A DNA stretch of 64,000 nucleotides from Bacillus solitudinis (lineage in GTDB: Bacteria > Bacillota > Bacilli > Bacillales > Bacillaceae_D): positions 138,724-202,723 of the forward strand of contig NZ_KZ454943.1 in assembly GCF_002797395.1 (NCBI RefSeq), read 5' to 3'. How positions within the stretch are numbered: the stretch's first letter is position 1; every line of letters starts with the position of its first letter. The position numbers were made by a program, and so were the translations under genes. Positions 18,760 through 26,762 of the stretch are shown one piece after another. The notes beneath the pieces are model-generated. The model did not search any database. It was not told the DNA's origin and was given only the letters and a program-made list of their open reading frames with translations.

Positions 18760-18805
18760 GGCGGCACGTGCTGTCTCGGGTAGGTTCGTTCCTACTCAGT
18801 CCGCC
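18760..18805. other. GC-rich stem-loop of unknown role
   Basis: In an AT-rich gap, GGCGG (18760-18764) pairs with CCGCC (18801-18805) and GGGTAGG (18778-18784) with CCTACTC (18791-18797). The composition differs sharply from the surroundings. The remaining 18283-18868 region holds nothing else I recognise. Confidence 0.3.
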
Positions 18806-18868
18806 AAATCAACTTTTTCAACATTGCATTCTACAATGTTTATCGTATATTTTATAGCGAAAATCGCA

Positions 18869-18900
18869 CAAAAAAAACCGGTAGACACCGGTTTTTTTTT
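18869..18900 (-). terminator. Terminator of the YtxH gene
   Basis: A perfect ACCGGT stem around AGAC, flanked by an A-run and nine T. It lies three bases after the end of the YtxH-family gene and would work in both directions. Confidence 0.8.
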
Positions 18901-18902
18901 TA

Positions 18903-19439
18903 TTAACCCAATTGTCCTGGCACTTTACTAGTAGTACCAGCAGTGTTCTTAGGGATGGAAGCATCTTTATTATCAGAACTGCTGCTTTGTTCATCACTGT
19001 CATCCATCACTTCTTCGCCAGCTTCTTTCACTTTTCCACCGATATCTTTTAAATCAGTAGTGACTTCTTTGGCAGTGGAAAGAATATCACTTGAATCTTC
19101 TTTTACTTGATTAACTTGCCCAAGAATGTTCGTGTTCACTTTTTCATATAGGTTTTGAGCATCGTTGATTGCCTCTTTCAGAACGGAAGAAGCAGAGTTC
19201 ATTCGCTCTTGTAAGTCGTTTTTCACTCCCGAGGGATTGTTTCTAACTTGGCTGTACATATCCAATGTAGAATCCTTCATGTTTTTTGTTGTGGAAGTTA
19301 CTTTGTTTCTTGTGTTTGAATCAAGCATTGCAATAGCACCACCAACAACAGCCCCCATTACAACGCCTTTTAAAAGCTTTCCATTTTTTGCGTTTTCAGT
19401 AGTTGTAGATTTATTGTTATAAGTAGCAGTTTGTGTCAT
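18903..19439 (-). CDS. YtxH-family stress protein (178 aa)
   Basis: The YtxH region KLLKGVVMGAVVGGAIAMLD (residues about 21-40) is a glycine-rich hydrophobic helix followed by a long polar, helical tail rich in Asp, Ser and Lys. Family members in bacilli belong to the general stress response. A sigma-B-like promoter lies 49 bases upstream, which fits. Start after GAGGAGGAATTATTT. Molecular role unknown. Confidence 0.75.
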   Translation of the reverse strand: MTQTATYNNKSTTTENAKNGKLLKGVVMGAVVGGAIAMLDSNTRNKVTSTTKNMKDSTLDMYSQVRNNPSGVKNDLQERMNSASSVLKEAINDAQNLYEKVNTNILGQVNQVKEDSSDILSTAKEVTTDLKDIGGKVKEAGEEVMDDSDEQSSSSDNKDASIPKNTAGTTSKVPGQLG

Positions 19440-19487
19440 AAATAATTCCTCCTCTATGTTTTGTAAATTTGTTATCTTACTCTTTAC

Positions 19488-19512
19488 TTTCCCGATATTT
19501 TTTTGTTGAAAC
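19488..19512 (-). promoter_or_regulatory. Sigma-B-like promoter
   Basis: On the minus strand GTTTCA and GGGAAA are 13 bases apart, matching the sigma-B pattern GTTTAA-N13-15-GGGWAW with one mismatch. It lies 49 bases upstream of the YtxH gene. Confidence 0.65.
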
Positions 19513-19564
19513 TATTTGAGCACCATTCTTTTTTTACCAGCTAATCAGCAGTTTATCCGAATTA

Positions 19565-19860
19565 AGTCGGGTAAGAGGGGGTGACTAGCCTCCGTCCTCT
19601 TACACCACCGCACGTACGGTACCGTAGCCGGCGGTTTCATCTAAGTCCAACGCATATTCTGATATCGGTTAAATAAACTCTTAAGCCCTTGGTGTTGCCA
19701 ATATTGGTCACCAAGGGTTTTGTATAAGATAGGACTTTTGAGAATTTGCCAATAGGATTCTTCAGTGTTTTCCATCTCCATGCCTTAAAATTGGGTAACT
19801 CCTACTGCCTTCACGGCTTAGGACTTGAACCCTAGAGAATGGGCACATGCCTGGCGCACA
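19565..19860 (-). mobile_element. Collapsed group II intron remnant
   Basis: Read on the minus strand, it begins GTGCGCC (19860-19854), a group II intron 5' end. It then gives the C-terminus of an intron reverse transcriptase (KSPILYKTLGDQYW, QGLKSLFNRYQNMR). It ends with a domain V-like hairpin (ACCGCC...GCGGTGGT with inner TACGG/CCGTA) and a domain VI-like stem near CTCTTACCCGAC. Only about 296 bases remain, so most of domain I and the enzyme are gone. Intron ends are estimates. Confidence 0.65.
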
Positions 19861-19875
19861 TAAAATACTAAATAA

Positions 19876-19925
19876 AAAAACTGCCTGTCCTATTGTTAGT
19901 GATATCTCACAATAGGACAGGCAGT
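19876..19925 (-). terminator. Terminator of the azoreductase gene
   Basis: A 17-bp perfect stem (19880-19896 with 19909-19925) followed on the minus strand by seven T. Confidence 0.85.
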
Positions 19926-19952
19926 TCACATTTGTTGGCTAACTTTATAATT

Positions 19953-20588
19953 CTAAAAAGTATGGGCTAAATCCCTAGCTCTTGCAATGGCATTTTCTTT
20001 AATTTCCTGTGCTTTATCAGGCATTGCAGCATGACCTTCTACAAATAAGCCTTCAAATGAAGGAACTCCATAGAATTGCATGATAATGTTTAAATAACGA
20101 TGACCCATTTCCATTTGAGCAGCCGGCCCTTCTGAATAGATACCTCCACGAGCTTGTATATGTAAAGCTTTTTTATCAGTTAAAAGACCTACTGGACCTT
20201 GCTCTGTATATTTAAACGTTTTACCAGCAACAGAAACTGAGTCAATATAAGCTTTTAATACTGGCGGGAAAGAGAAATTCCACAATGGTGTGACAAAAAC
20301 ATATTTATCAGCGGAAATAAATTGTTCACATAATTCTGATAGCCTACTAACTTTTTCTTTTTCTTCTGATGAAAGTTCTTCAAATCCCTTTCTAGATTGG
20401 AGTTTACCCCAACCACTAAAAACATCTACATCAATTTGCGGAATATTTTCCTTATAAAGGTCAACCTTTAAAATTTCATCGTTTGGATTGGTTTCTTTGT
20501 AGGTGTCAATAAATGCCCTTCCTACTGCCATACTGTATGATTGAGTGTCATCGTGAGGATGAGCGGTGATATACAATATTTTCGCCAT
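19953..20588 (-). CDS. azoR: FMN-dependent NADH-azoreductase (211 aa)
   Basis: Flavodoxin-fold quinone/azo reductase. It opens with [18 protein letters not shown] (FMN phosphate loop). [19 protein letters not shown] (about 98-116) and [11 protein letters not shown] (about 148-158) are the FMN-contact loops of the AzoR/AcpD family. It uses NADH to reduce quinones and azo compounds in the cytoplasm and is often linked to thiol or electrophile stress. Length is normal. Monocistronic, with a strong terminator. Confidence 0.9.
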   Translation of the reverse strand: MAKILYITAHPHDDTQSYSMAVGRAFIDTYKETNPNDEILKVDLYKENIPQIDVDVFSGWGKLQSRKGFEELSSEEKEKVSRLSELCEQFISADKYVFVTPLWNFSFPPVLKAYIDSVSVAGKTFKYTEQGPVGLLTDKKALHIQARGGIYSEGPAAQMEMGHRYLNIIMQFYGVPSFEGLFVEGHAAMPDKAQEIKENAIARARDLAHTF

Positions 20589-20654
20589 TTCGGACCCCTT
20601 CTTTCTTCCTTATATTCCATTTTTAGTGTGCGTAAATTAATTAGTTTATATTCT

Positions 20655-20729
20655 TTATCTCGGGTTAATTATTTCTAAAGCATCAATGTTTTGTAAACTT
20701 CCATCAAAATGCATTGGTTTACTCTCCAT
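20655..20729 (-). CDS. Possible 24-residue peptide
   Basis: A short frame starts with ATG 6 bases after GGAGGTGAT, a near-perfect anti-16S match, and TATACT lies a little upstream as a possible -10. The peptide begins MESKPMHFDG and ends EIINPR; it has no signal peptide and no cysteine. It ends 66 bases before the azoreductase start and may be a leader peptide, a free small protein or the stump of a lost gene. No family recognised. Confidence 0.35.
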   Translation of the reverse strand: MESKPMHFDGSLQNIDALEIINPR

Positions 20730-21218
20730 GTAATATCACCTCCATCAATAGTAGTATAAACATTATTTCACTAATTATAAAATCCAATTAATAGATTATT
20801 CAAAACATTTCAAATCGTATAAGTACCTATGAATCTCTCGTTTTCTCCAGTTATGAAATCATATTTAGATTAATTCTACCCATAACACAAAGATAATTAA
20901 CTTTTTAAAACCAAATATTCGCCTTTCTATTTACATTCAATTAATCTAACTAAATAGTTATATATTTTGACATTAATTCCTTTTATTTGTAATATAAAGT
21001 TTAATAGCGTCCCTACTTAATACAGAAAAAACCCATTTTTTTGGATCAATACATAAACTCCCTCAAAAATAATTGCAAAACACATATAAATTACTCTTGT
21101 ACCCAGCACTTTTCTACACATAAAAGACACCTTAAACCAAAGAATTAAATTGTTAGACTTTTACAAATATCCATTTTATTTGAATATGTTGTTAGTACCA
21201 TGAAAGTGAGGAGAGAAA
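20730..21218. other. AT-rich gene-free stretch
   Basis: About 490 bases between the possible peptide and the ABC exporter. It should hold the promoter of the plus-strand exporter genes. I see no hairpin or coding frame worth naming. Confidence 0.4.
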
Positions 21219-22148
21219 ATGATCGTATTGGAAGTGAGGAATTTAAAAAAGTCGTTCGGTACCGTTCATGCTGTACAGGATATCAATTTTTCAGTAAAAG
21301 CCGGAGAAGTATTTACCATCATTGGCCCAAATGGTGCAGGAAAAACAACAACACTTGAAATGATTGAAGGTTTGGTTACTCCAGATCATGGAGAAATATG
21401 GTTTGGAGAGTTGAACTGGGATAAGCATGCAAAAGTAATCAAAAAGAAAATTGGTGTACAGCCACAATCTAGTGCCATGTTTGATTTATTAACTCCTGAA
21501 GAAAACCTTAATCTTTTTGCGACTTTCTATGATAAGGCACGACCTACAGAAGAAATTCTAGAACTGATAAACCTTACTGATCACCGCAATAATCATGTTA
21601 AAAAGCTTTCTGGTGGTCAGCGGCAGAGACTTGCTATTGGACTTGCGATGATTAGTGATCCTGAAATACTCTTTCTTGATGAACCGACAACTGGTCTAGA
21701 TCCTCAGGCACGCCGCAACATCTGGGATATTATTTTACAACTTAAAGAATTTGGAAAAACAACTATCTTAACCACTCATTATATGGAAGAAGCCGAAAAG
21801 TTAAGTGATCGTGTATGCATCGTTGATCAAGGAAAAGTAGTAACCTTGGATACACCATCTTCCCTTATTGAACAATTAACTAAAGAAAGAGAAGTTCGAT
21901 TATCTTTTCTTGATGGAGTAGAAGCTGCAGAGGAAGCGAACCTGTTTTCCAAAAAACTTAAGTCTGTTACCCTTACTGAACGTGATGAAACCTTATTAAA
22001 ACTATGGACAACGAACCCAGAGGATACATTGTATGACTTATTTGGCTTTACAAAAGAAAGGAATTACCGAGTAGAACAGGTTTCCATTCGTGAAATGAGT
22101 TTGGAAGATGTATTTATAGCATTCACTGGTAAGGAATGGAGGGATTAA
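21219..22148 (+). CDS. ABC exporter ATP-binding protein (309 aa)
   Basis: Nucleotide-binding subunit with Walker A GPNGAGKTT (about 34-42), signature LSGGQRQRL, Walker B ILFLDEPTTGLD and the switch His in TTHYMEE. The C-terminal 80 residues form the extension common in drug or lipid exporters of the DrrA/CcmA type. It starts after GTGAGGAGAG, and the permease gene begins two bases after its stop. Substrate unknown; multidrug, lipid or peptide export are possible. Confidence 0.9.
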   Translation: MIVLEVRNLKKSFGTVHAVQDINFSVKAGEVFTIIGPNGAGKTTTLEMIEGLVTPDHGEIWFGELNWDKHAKVIKKKIGVQPQSSAMFDLLTPEENLNLFATFYDKARPTEEILELINLTDHRNNHVKKLSGGQRQRLAIGLAMISDPEILFLDEPTTGLDPQARRNIWDIILQLKEFGKTTILTTHYMEEAEKLSDRVCIVDQGKVVTLDTPSSLIEQLTKEREVRLSFLDGVEAAEEANLFSKKLKSVTLTERDETLLKLWTTNPEDTLYDLFGFTKERNYRVEQVSIREMSLEDVFIAFTGKEWRD

Positions 22149-22149
22149 G

Positions 22150-23271
22150 TTGAACAACATGAAACAGTTTAAGCAAATGTTCTTTACCCAATTAAAATTA
22201 ACTTTCCGGGAAAAACAAGCTTTGTTTTGGGGGATTTTCTTCCCTGTTATTTTGATGGTCATCTTTATGTCTATTTTCAGTGGAAATTCAGACGATAATT
22301 TTTCAGCAAACGTTGCGATAGTAAACGAAAATCCAAATGCAACCTCTGAAATACTACTTAATCAAATCAATCAAATTCCTGTACTTGAAGTGAAAACTGA
22401 AGAACCTGTCAACCGAGAGGAAGCTAACGAGTTGGTAAAAGAGCAAGAAGTGGATGCCGCCATCATCTTACCTGAAGCAGCTGATGCAACCTCTATCCTT
22501 CTTGTCGTAAATAAGGAAAACGAACAAGGGATTACTACGCAAGCTCTTTCGAGTATACTAGATAAGTTTGTTCAACAAGCAAATCTATCAGCTGTCGGAG
22601 CGGCCCCTATCTATGAATTACAATTTGAAACTATTTCCTCTGGCAATTCCGAATTAAGCTATACTGACTTTCTACTTACTGGGATGATAGCCTTAGCCAT
22701 TGCACAAGGTGGGATGTTTGGAATGGTAGGTTTAGTAGATATGCGCAGAAAAGGGTTGCTAAAAAGATTACGTATGACTCCAGCCAACATGAATCTTTTC
22801 GGCCTAAGCGATATCCTCATGCGGTTGTTATTTAGTATAATTCAAATTATTTTATTATCTTTAATAGGAGTTTTAATATTTGGGGCAAACCTTTATATTA
22901 ACTTTGCGAGTCTCCTTATTGTCTTCTTATTAGGTGCGCTTTCTTTTAATGCGTTAGGATACCTTTTTTCTTCTTTCAGTAAAACGACAGAGTCTTATAT
23001 GGGTGTGGCGAATATTACTAACTTCCTCATGATGTTTCTAAGTGGTGTGTTCTTTCCAGTTGAAACTATGCCCGATTGGTTACAGCCCATATCCAATATT
23101 CTTCCTCTCACTTATTTTGTTGAAGGTTTGAGGCATAGTATGGTTTATTCCACAAGTATTTTTTCCGGCACACTTTGGTTTGGTATTGGTGTGATGGTTA
23201 TTTGGGGAGTTATTACCTTTCTCTTTGGTTCTTGGTTATATAAAACAAAGTCGATTGTTGCAGACAGATAA
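22150..23271 (+). CDS. ABC-2 type exporter permease (373 aa)
   Basis: Membrane subunit paired with the preceding ATPase. One helix near residue 30, a large outer loop (about 50-170), then five helices from about 175 on; the GVFFPVETMPDWLQPISNILPLTYFVEGLR segment is typical of ABC-2 permeases, shown here only as a family trait. TTG start at 22150 with GGAGGG seven bases upstream. A terminator follows at 23344-23377. Confidence 0.9.
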   Translation: MNNMKQFKQMFFTQLKLTFREKQALFWGIFFPVILMVIFMSIFSGNSDDNFSANVAIVNENPNATSEILLNQINQIPVLEVKTEEPVNREEANELVKEQEVDAAIILPEAADATSILLVVNKENEQGITTQALSSILDKFVQQANLSAVGAAPIYELQFETISSGNSELSYTDFLLTGMIALAIAQGGMFGMVGLVDMRRKGLLKRLRMTPANMNLFGLSDILMRLLFSIIQIILLSLIGVLIFGANLYINFASLLIVFLLGALSFNALGYLFSSFSKTTESYMGVANITNFLMMFLSGVFFPVETMPDWLQPISNILPLTYFVEGLRHSMVYSTSIFSGTLWFGIGVMVIWGVITFLFGSWLYKTKSIVADR

Positions 23272-23343
23272 TTGTTATAAGCCGAAATTTTTATCTATAA
23301 CATTATATGACCTTTTTCATTTAACTGCGGATTATTTCAAACC

Positions 23344-23377
23344 AAAAAAACCGGACAAAAATGTGTCCGGTTTTTTG
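23344..23377 (+). terminator. Terminator of the ABC exporter operon
   Basis: AAAAAACCGGACA pairs with TGTCCGGTTTTTT around a short loop. It is a classic intrinsic terminator and works in both directions. Confidence 0.85.
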
Positions 23378-23515
23378 TTTTTGGTCACTAGTGCTATACT
23401 AAATTTCACACTTCCTCAAAAATGAAAGCGCGATTTGATTTTTTTTATGAGATAAATTAAGTTTTGAATAAGGTTAAGGCGAAATGGGAATAAGCAATAG
23501 GGAGGAGGAATCTAT

Positions 23516-24247
23516 ATGCAGATGTACGCATTTGCTTTTGCCATATTACTAGCGATTACCCATATATTAGCGAAAAATATGCGTTTTATCCGCATTATTC
23601 CTAGAAGCCGGTTCCTTTCTTTAGGTGGCGGTGTATCAGTTGGATATGTCTTTATCCATATTCTTCCTGAGCTGAAAGAGCATCAAGAATTATTTGAAGA
23701 GAATAATATTATGTTGTCATATCTTGAACATCATGCATATTTATTGGCTATGCTAGGATTAGTCATATTTTATGCCTTAGAAAGAGTTGCGAAAGAATCC
23801 CAGAAGAAAAACCAGCAGGCTACAGGTAAGAATCAACCTAAGAAAGGAGCTTTTTGGCTTCATATTAGTTCCTTTTTCTTATATAACGGATTAATCGGCT
23901 ATTTACTTATTCATCGCGATTCGGAAGGCTTATTAAATTTGGTTTTATATGTAGTTACAATGGCCTTACATTTTATTGTTGTCGATTTCGGTTTACGTAC
24001 GCATCACAAAGATACCTATAATCGCATCGGGCGATGGTTATTAGCATTGGCAGTGTTAATTGGATGGGGAGTAGGTGTCATAACAGAAATACCCGAATCT
24101 ACACTAGCCTTACTTTTTGCCTTTCTATCCGGTGGGATCATTTTAAATGTGCTAAAAGAGGAATTACCTGAAGACAGGGAAAGTAATATTTGGGCATTTG
24201 CACTTGGTGCGTTTGGTTATGTAGCTCTACTCTTAATTATTGTGTAG
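23516..24247 (+). CDS. ZIP-like integral membrane protein (243 aa)
   Basis: About eight helices with a charged loop rich in Lys and Gln near residues 95-115. SLGGGVSVGYVFIHILPEL (about 37-55) and FLSGGIILNVLKEELPED resemble helices of ZIP metal transporters, with His and Glu in positions that could bind metal. Sequence divergence is high, so transport of zinc or another cation is only a suggestion. It starts after GGGAGGAGGAATCTAT. Confidence 0.6.
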   Translation: MQMYAFAFAILLAITHILAKNMRFIRIIPRSRFLSLGGGVSVGYVFIHILPELKEHQELFEENNIMLSYLEHHAYLLAMLGLVIFYALERVAKESQKKNQQATGKNQPKKGAFWLHISSFFLYNGLIGYLLIHRDSEGLLNLVLYVVTMALHFIVVDFGLRTHHKDTYNRIGRWLLALAVLIGWGVGVITEIPESTLALLFAFLSGGIILNVLKEELPEDRESNIWAFALGAFGYVALLLIIV

Positions 24248-24339
24248 AGAGGAATCCAGACACCTAACCTTACCTTTAGATCATCTATCAACGTTAGAGA
24301 GATAGATGCTTCCACACAGCGAACATGCAAAGTAAAAAT

Positions 24340-24650
24340 TGAAAAAAACTTTACCACGTGACACTTTATCAATAATTTCATCCCTATGTTTTTTTGTATA
24401 AGCTGTTTGGTCCCAGTCTGTATGCTATATAAGTGCTATTCCATTTGGTTTTAGCACACGCTTAATTTCTTTAATAGCTGTTATAGGGTCTTTTATCCAT
24501 TCTAAAGTTTCAGCACAAATTATTTTCTCAAATGTATTATCATCAAAAGGTAAGGCAGTTCCATCGCCTTGAATAAACTCGATTTTTCCATTCTTCCCTT
24601 TATTTTCCCAGTTTTCTTTTGCAAAAAACGTTCCTGTGCCATACTCTCTT
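24340..24650 (-). pseudogene. SAM-dependent methyltransferase fragment
   Basis: One minus-strand frame without a start codon reads IEFIQGDGTALPFDDNTFEK, then ETLEWIKDPITAIKEIKRVL and KPNGIALI, then a stop and further coding-like sequence (HTDWDQTAYTKKHRDEIIDK). This is the middle of a class I (type 11) methyltransferase. The N-terminal SAM-binding motif and most of the C-terminus are missing. It lies directly behind a T-box leader. Confidence 0.75.
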
Positions 24651-24662
24651 CTCCTCCTTTTA

Positions 24663-24915
24663 TTTTCAAAATATAAAAAACTCGCCTCTAAAAAGAGACG
24701 AGTTCTAAACCCGTGGTACCACTCAATTTGACCATTCCTGATCCACTTTGTTATAACGAGAAATGTTATTCCTGACGGTATCCCTACTTATGAATTCAAG
24801 AACGTTTCTCCGAAGTACGGTTCATTAATAAGGATACATCAGGCTTCCACCAATTCCTGACTCGCTAAAGTTCATTAATAATTACTCTCTTCTTCATAGA
24901 ATTAGCTTATAATAT
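24663..24915 (-). promoter_or_regulatory. T-box riboswitch leader
   Basis: On the minus strand the T-box core GAGTGGTACCACGG (24711-24724) is followed by a terminator stem AACTCGTCTC / GAGGCGAGTT with T-run (24675-24704). Upstream is a stem I-like region with AGAGTA, AGCGAG and GGTGGAAGCC motifs. T-boxes bind uncharged tRNA and allow read-through under amino-acid starvation. The specifier codon is not certain; ACC (Thr) before GTACTTC is one candidate. The gene it now precedes is a dead methyltransferase. Confidence 0.85.
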
Positions 24916-25107
24916 TTTTAAAATTATACCTAATCCACATAAAGAAGGTCAACAATTTTCAATACTCAAAATTCTCCAAATTCCAACAATGAAAAAAGTT
25001 TCTAATGCGCTATTATTCTTTGTTTATGACAACGTTGTTTTCTTCTCTTCTAATAAAACCGTATTAAAAGCATTGGGAACCAAAACATTTGGGTCTCAAT
25101 TAAACTT

Positions 25108-26478
25108 CTACGAAGCCTCAGATTTCCCATGGGTCACAAAGGACATTCCCCTCCAATTCCCTTGACGCCAACGCCACAACATTAACACTCCTCTAAGCCA
25201 TTCATCTGTGATAAATGCTAACCACACACCGATAAGCCCTAAACCAAAATGTATACCGAGGAAGTAAGCCATGGGAACACTAACGCCCCACATGGAAAGC
25301 ATCCCTATGAAAACAGGAAACTTTACATCTCCAGCTGCCCTTAGGGAACTAATAACAACAGCATTAAAAGCACGTCCTGGTTCCAGAATCACTGTAAGTA
25401 AAAGCAAAGTACTTGCTGTTACAATAATATCATCGTTATTAGTAAAGATTCTAAGAATTTCTTCACTAATAGAATAGATGATAATCCCAATAAAAGCACA
25501 AAGACCAATAGCAATAAGAAGACTTTTAATACAACGTTTATAGGCTTCATCAAGTTGTTTAGCGCCGATTTGATGTCCAATCATAATCTGCGTACCTTGA
25601 CCTATGGCAATTGAAAAGAGAAGAACAAACATGCCAATGTTTTGGGCATATACCTTTGTCGTAAGTGCTTCTGTACCAAGTATCACGATGAAAGAAGTAA
25701 TAACCAATTGAGATCCATTAAAAGAAAGGTGTTCACCAGCAGAAGGAATCCCTATTTTCAGTATTTTCTTTAGCTCAAAGGTTGGGAACTTCTTAAAAAT
25801 ATACGAAAAGGGTAGCTCTTTTTTAATCCTCTTATACAGAATGATAAAAATAATCAACAATCCAATCGTCCGGCTCACCGCAGTTGAAATCGCAACACCG
25901 GTTACCCCAAGTACCGGAAATCCAAATGCCCCAAAAATAAAGAGATAATTTCCGATGACATTAACGATATTCATTCCTATCGTCACAAACATAACGTCCT
26001 TTGTGAAACGATGACTTCGTAAAACCGCACCAATTGTCATGATACCGGCTTGAATAAATAATGATCCACCTACAATTTGCAAATAAACGGTCGCCTCATC
26101 TACTATTAGGTCAGAAACCCCCATCATATTCAGGACTGTAGACGCACCGAAAATGACGAGAAATCCCACGGCGAGACCTAAGAGGATATTGGTAATAATC
26201 GAAACGACTGCGATTCTACCAGCCTCTTTGGAAGAACTCGCACCTAAAAACTGTGCGACAAGGACGCTCGTTCCTGTGGCGATAAATCCAAACATGACAA
26301 TAATAACCGCCAGAATTTGGTTCGAAACCCCCACCGCAGCTACAGCATCATCTGAATATTGACTTAGCATAAAGGTATCAGCATTACCCATTAGCATATG
26401 TAAGGAGATTTCTATAAATATCGGCCAAGATAAAGCAAATAGAGACATCTTTTTTATGGCTTTATTTTCAGTCTGCAT
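25108..26478 (-). CDS. MATE-family efflux transporter (456 aa)
   Basis: Twelve predicted helices in two related halves. WPIFIEISLHMLMGNADTFML and the matching second-half segment IGIPSAGEHLSFNGSQLVI are typical of DinF/NorM-like multidrug and toxin extrusion proteins, driven by Na+ or H+. I chose ATG at 26478 because GGAGAGGA sits 9 bases upstream; an upstream TTG at 26502 lacks a site. Monocistronic. Substrates unknown. Confidence 0.85.
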   Translation of the reverse strand: MQTENKAIKKMSLFALSWPIFIEISLHMLMGNADTFMLSQYSDDAVAAVGVSNQILAVIIVMFGFIATGTSVLVAQFLGASSSKEAGRIAVVSIITNILLGLAVGFLVIFGASTVLNMMGVSDLIVDEATVYLQIVGGSLFIQAGIMTIGAVLRSHRFTKDVMFVTIGMNIVNVIGNYLFIFGAFGFPVLGVTGVAISTAVSRTIGLLIIFIILYKRIKKELPFSYIFKKFPTFELKKILKIGIPSAGEHLSFNGSQLVITSFIVILGTEALTTKVYAQNIGMFVLLFSIAIGQGTQIMIGHQIGAKQLDEAYKRCIKSLLIAIGLCAFIGIIIYSISEEILRIFTNNDDIIVTASTLLLLTVILEPGRAFNAVVISSLRAAGDVKFPVFIGMLSMWGVSVPMAYFLGIHFGLGLIGVWLAFITDEWLRGVLMLWRWRQGNWRGMSFVTHGKSEAS

Positions 26479-26762
26479 GTTTGATAATCCTCTCCGTGAC
26501 AAGTTCCTAGTAGTAAATATTCACAGCCCTACCCTAGTTTTTATTCTCTCCTGAAAATAAGAATAAAAGAATACGCTAAAATACAGTAATGATACCTGTT
26601 TAACAATATCATAAAATCTTTCTTAGAAGGAAGCTGCTACGCACGTTGCACGACATAGTAAGCTTTCTAAAAATTAACGGCTTCACTCATTGCTTATGTG
26701 CGCACTGAAGAAGTAAGGTTTATAGTCCCTGTTTATACTGTACATAAGCAAAAAGAATAGCG

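Noticed and set aside
24630-24660. Short ATG-started frame after the T-box (40 codons)
   Set aside because: It is out of frame with the methyltransferase fragment and its product has no similarity I can see; the GGAGG probably belonged to the original gene.
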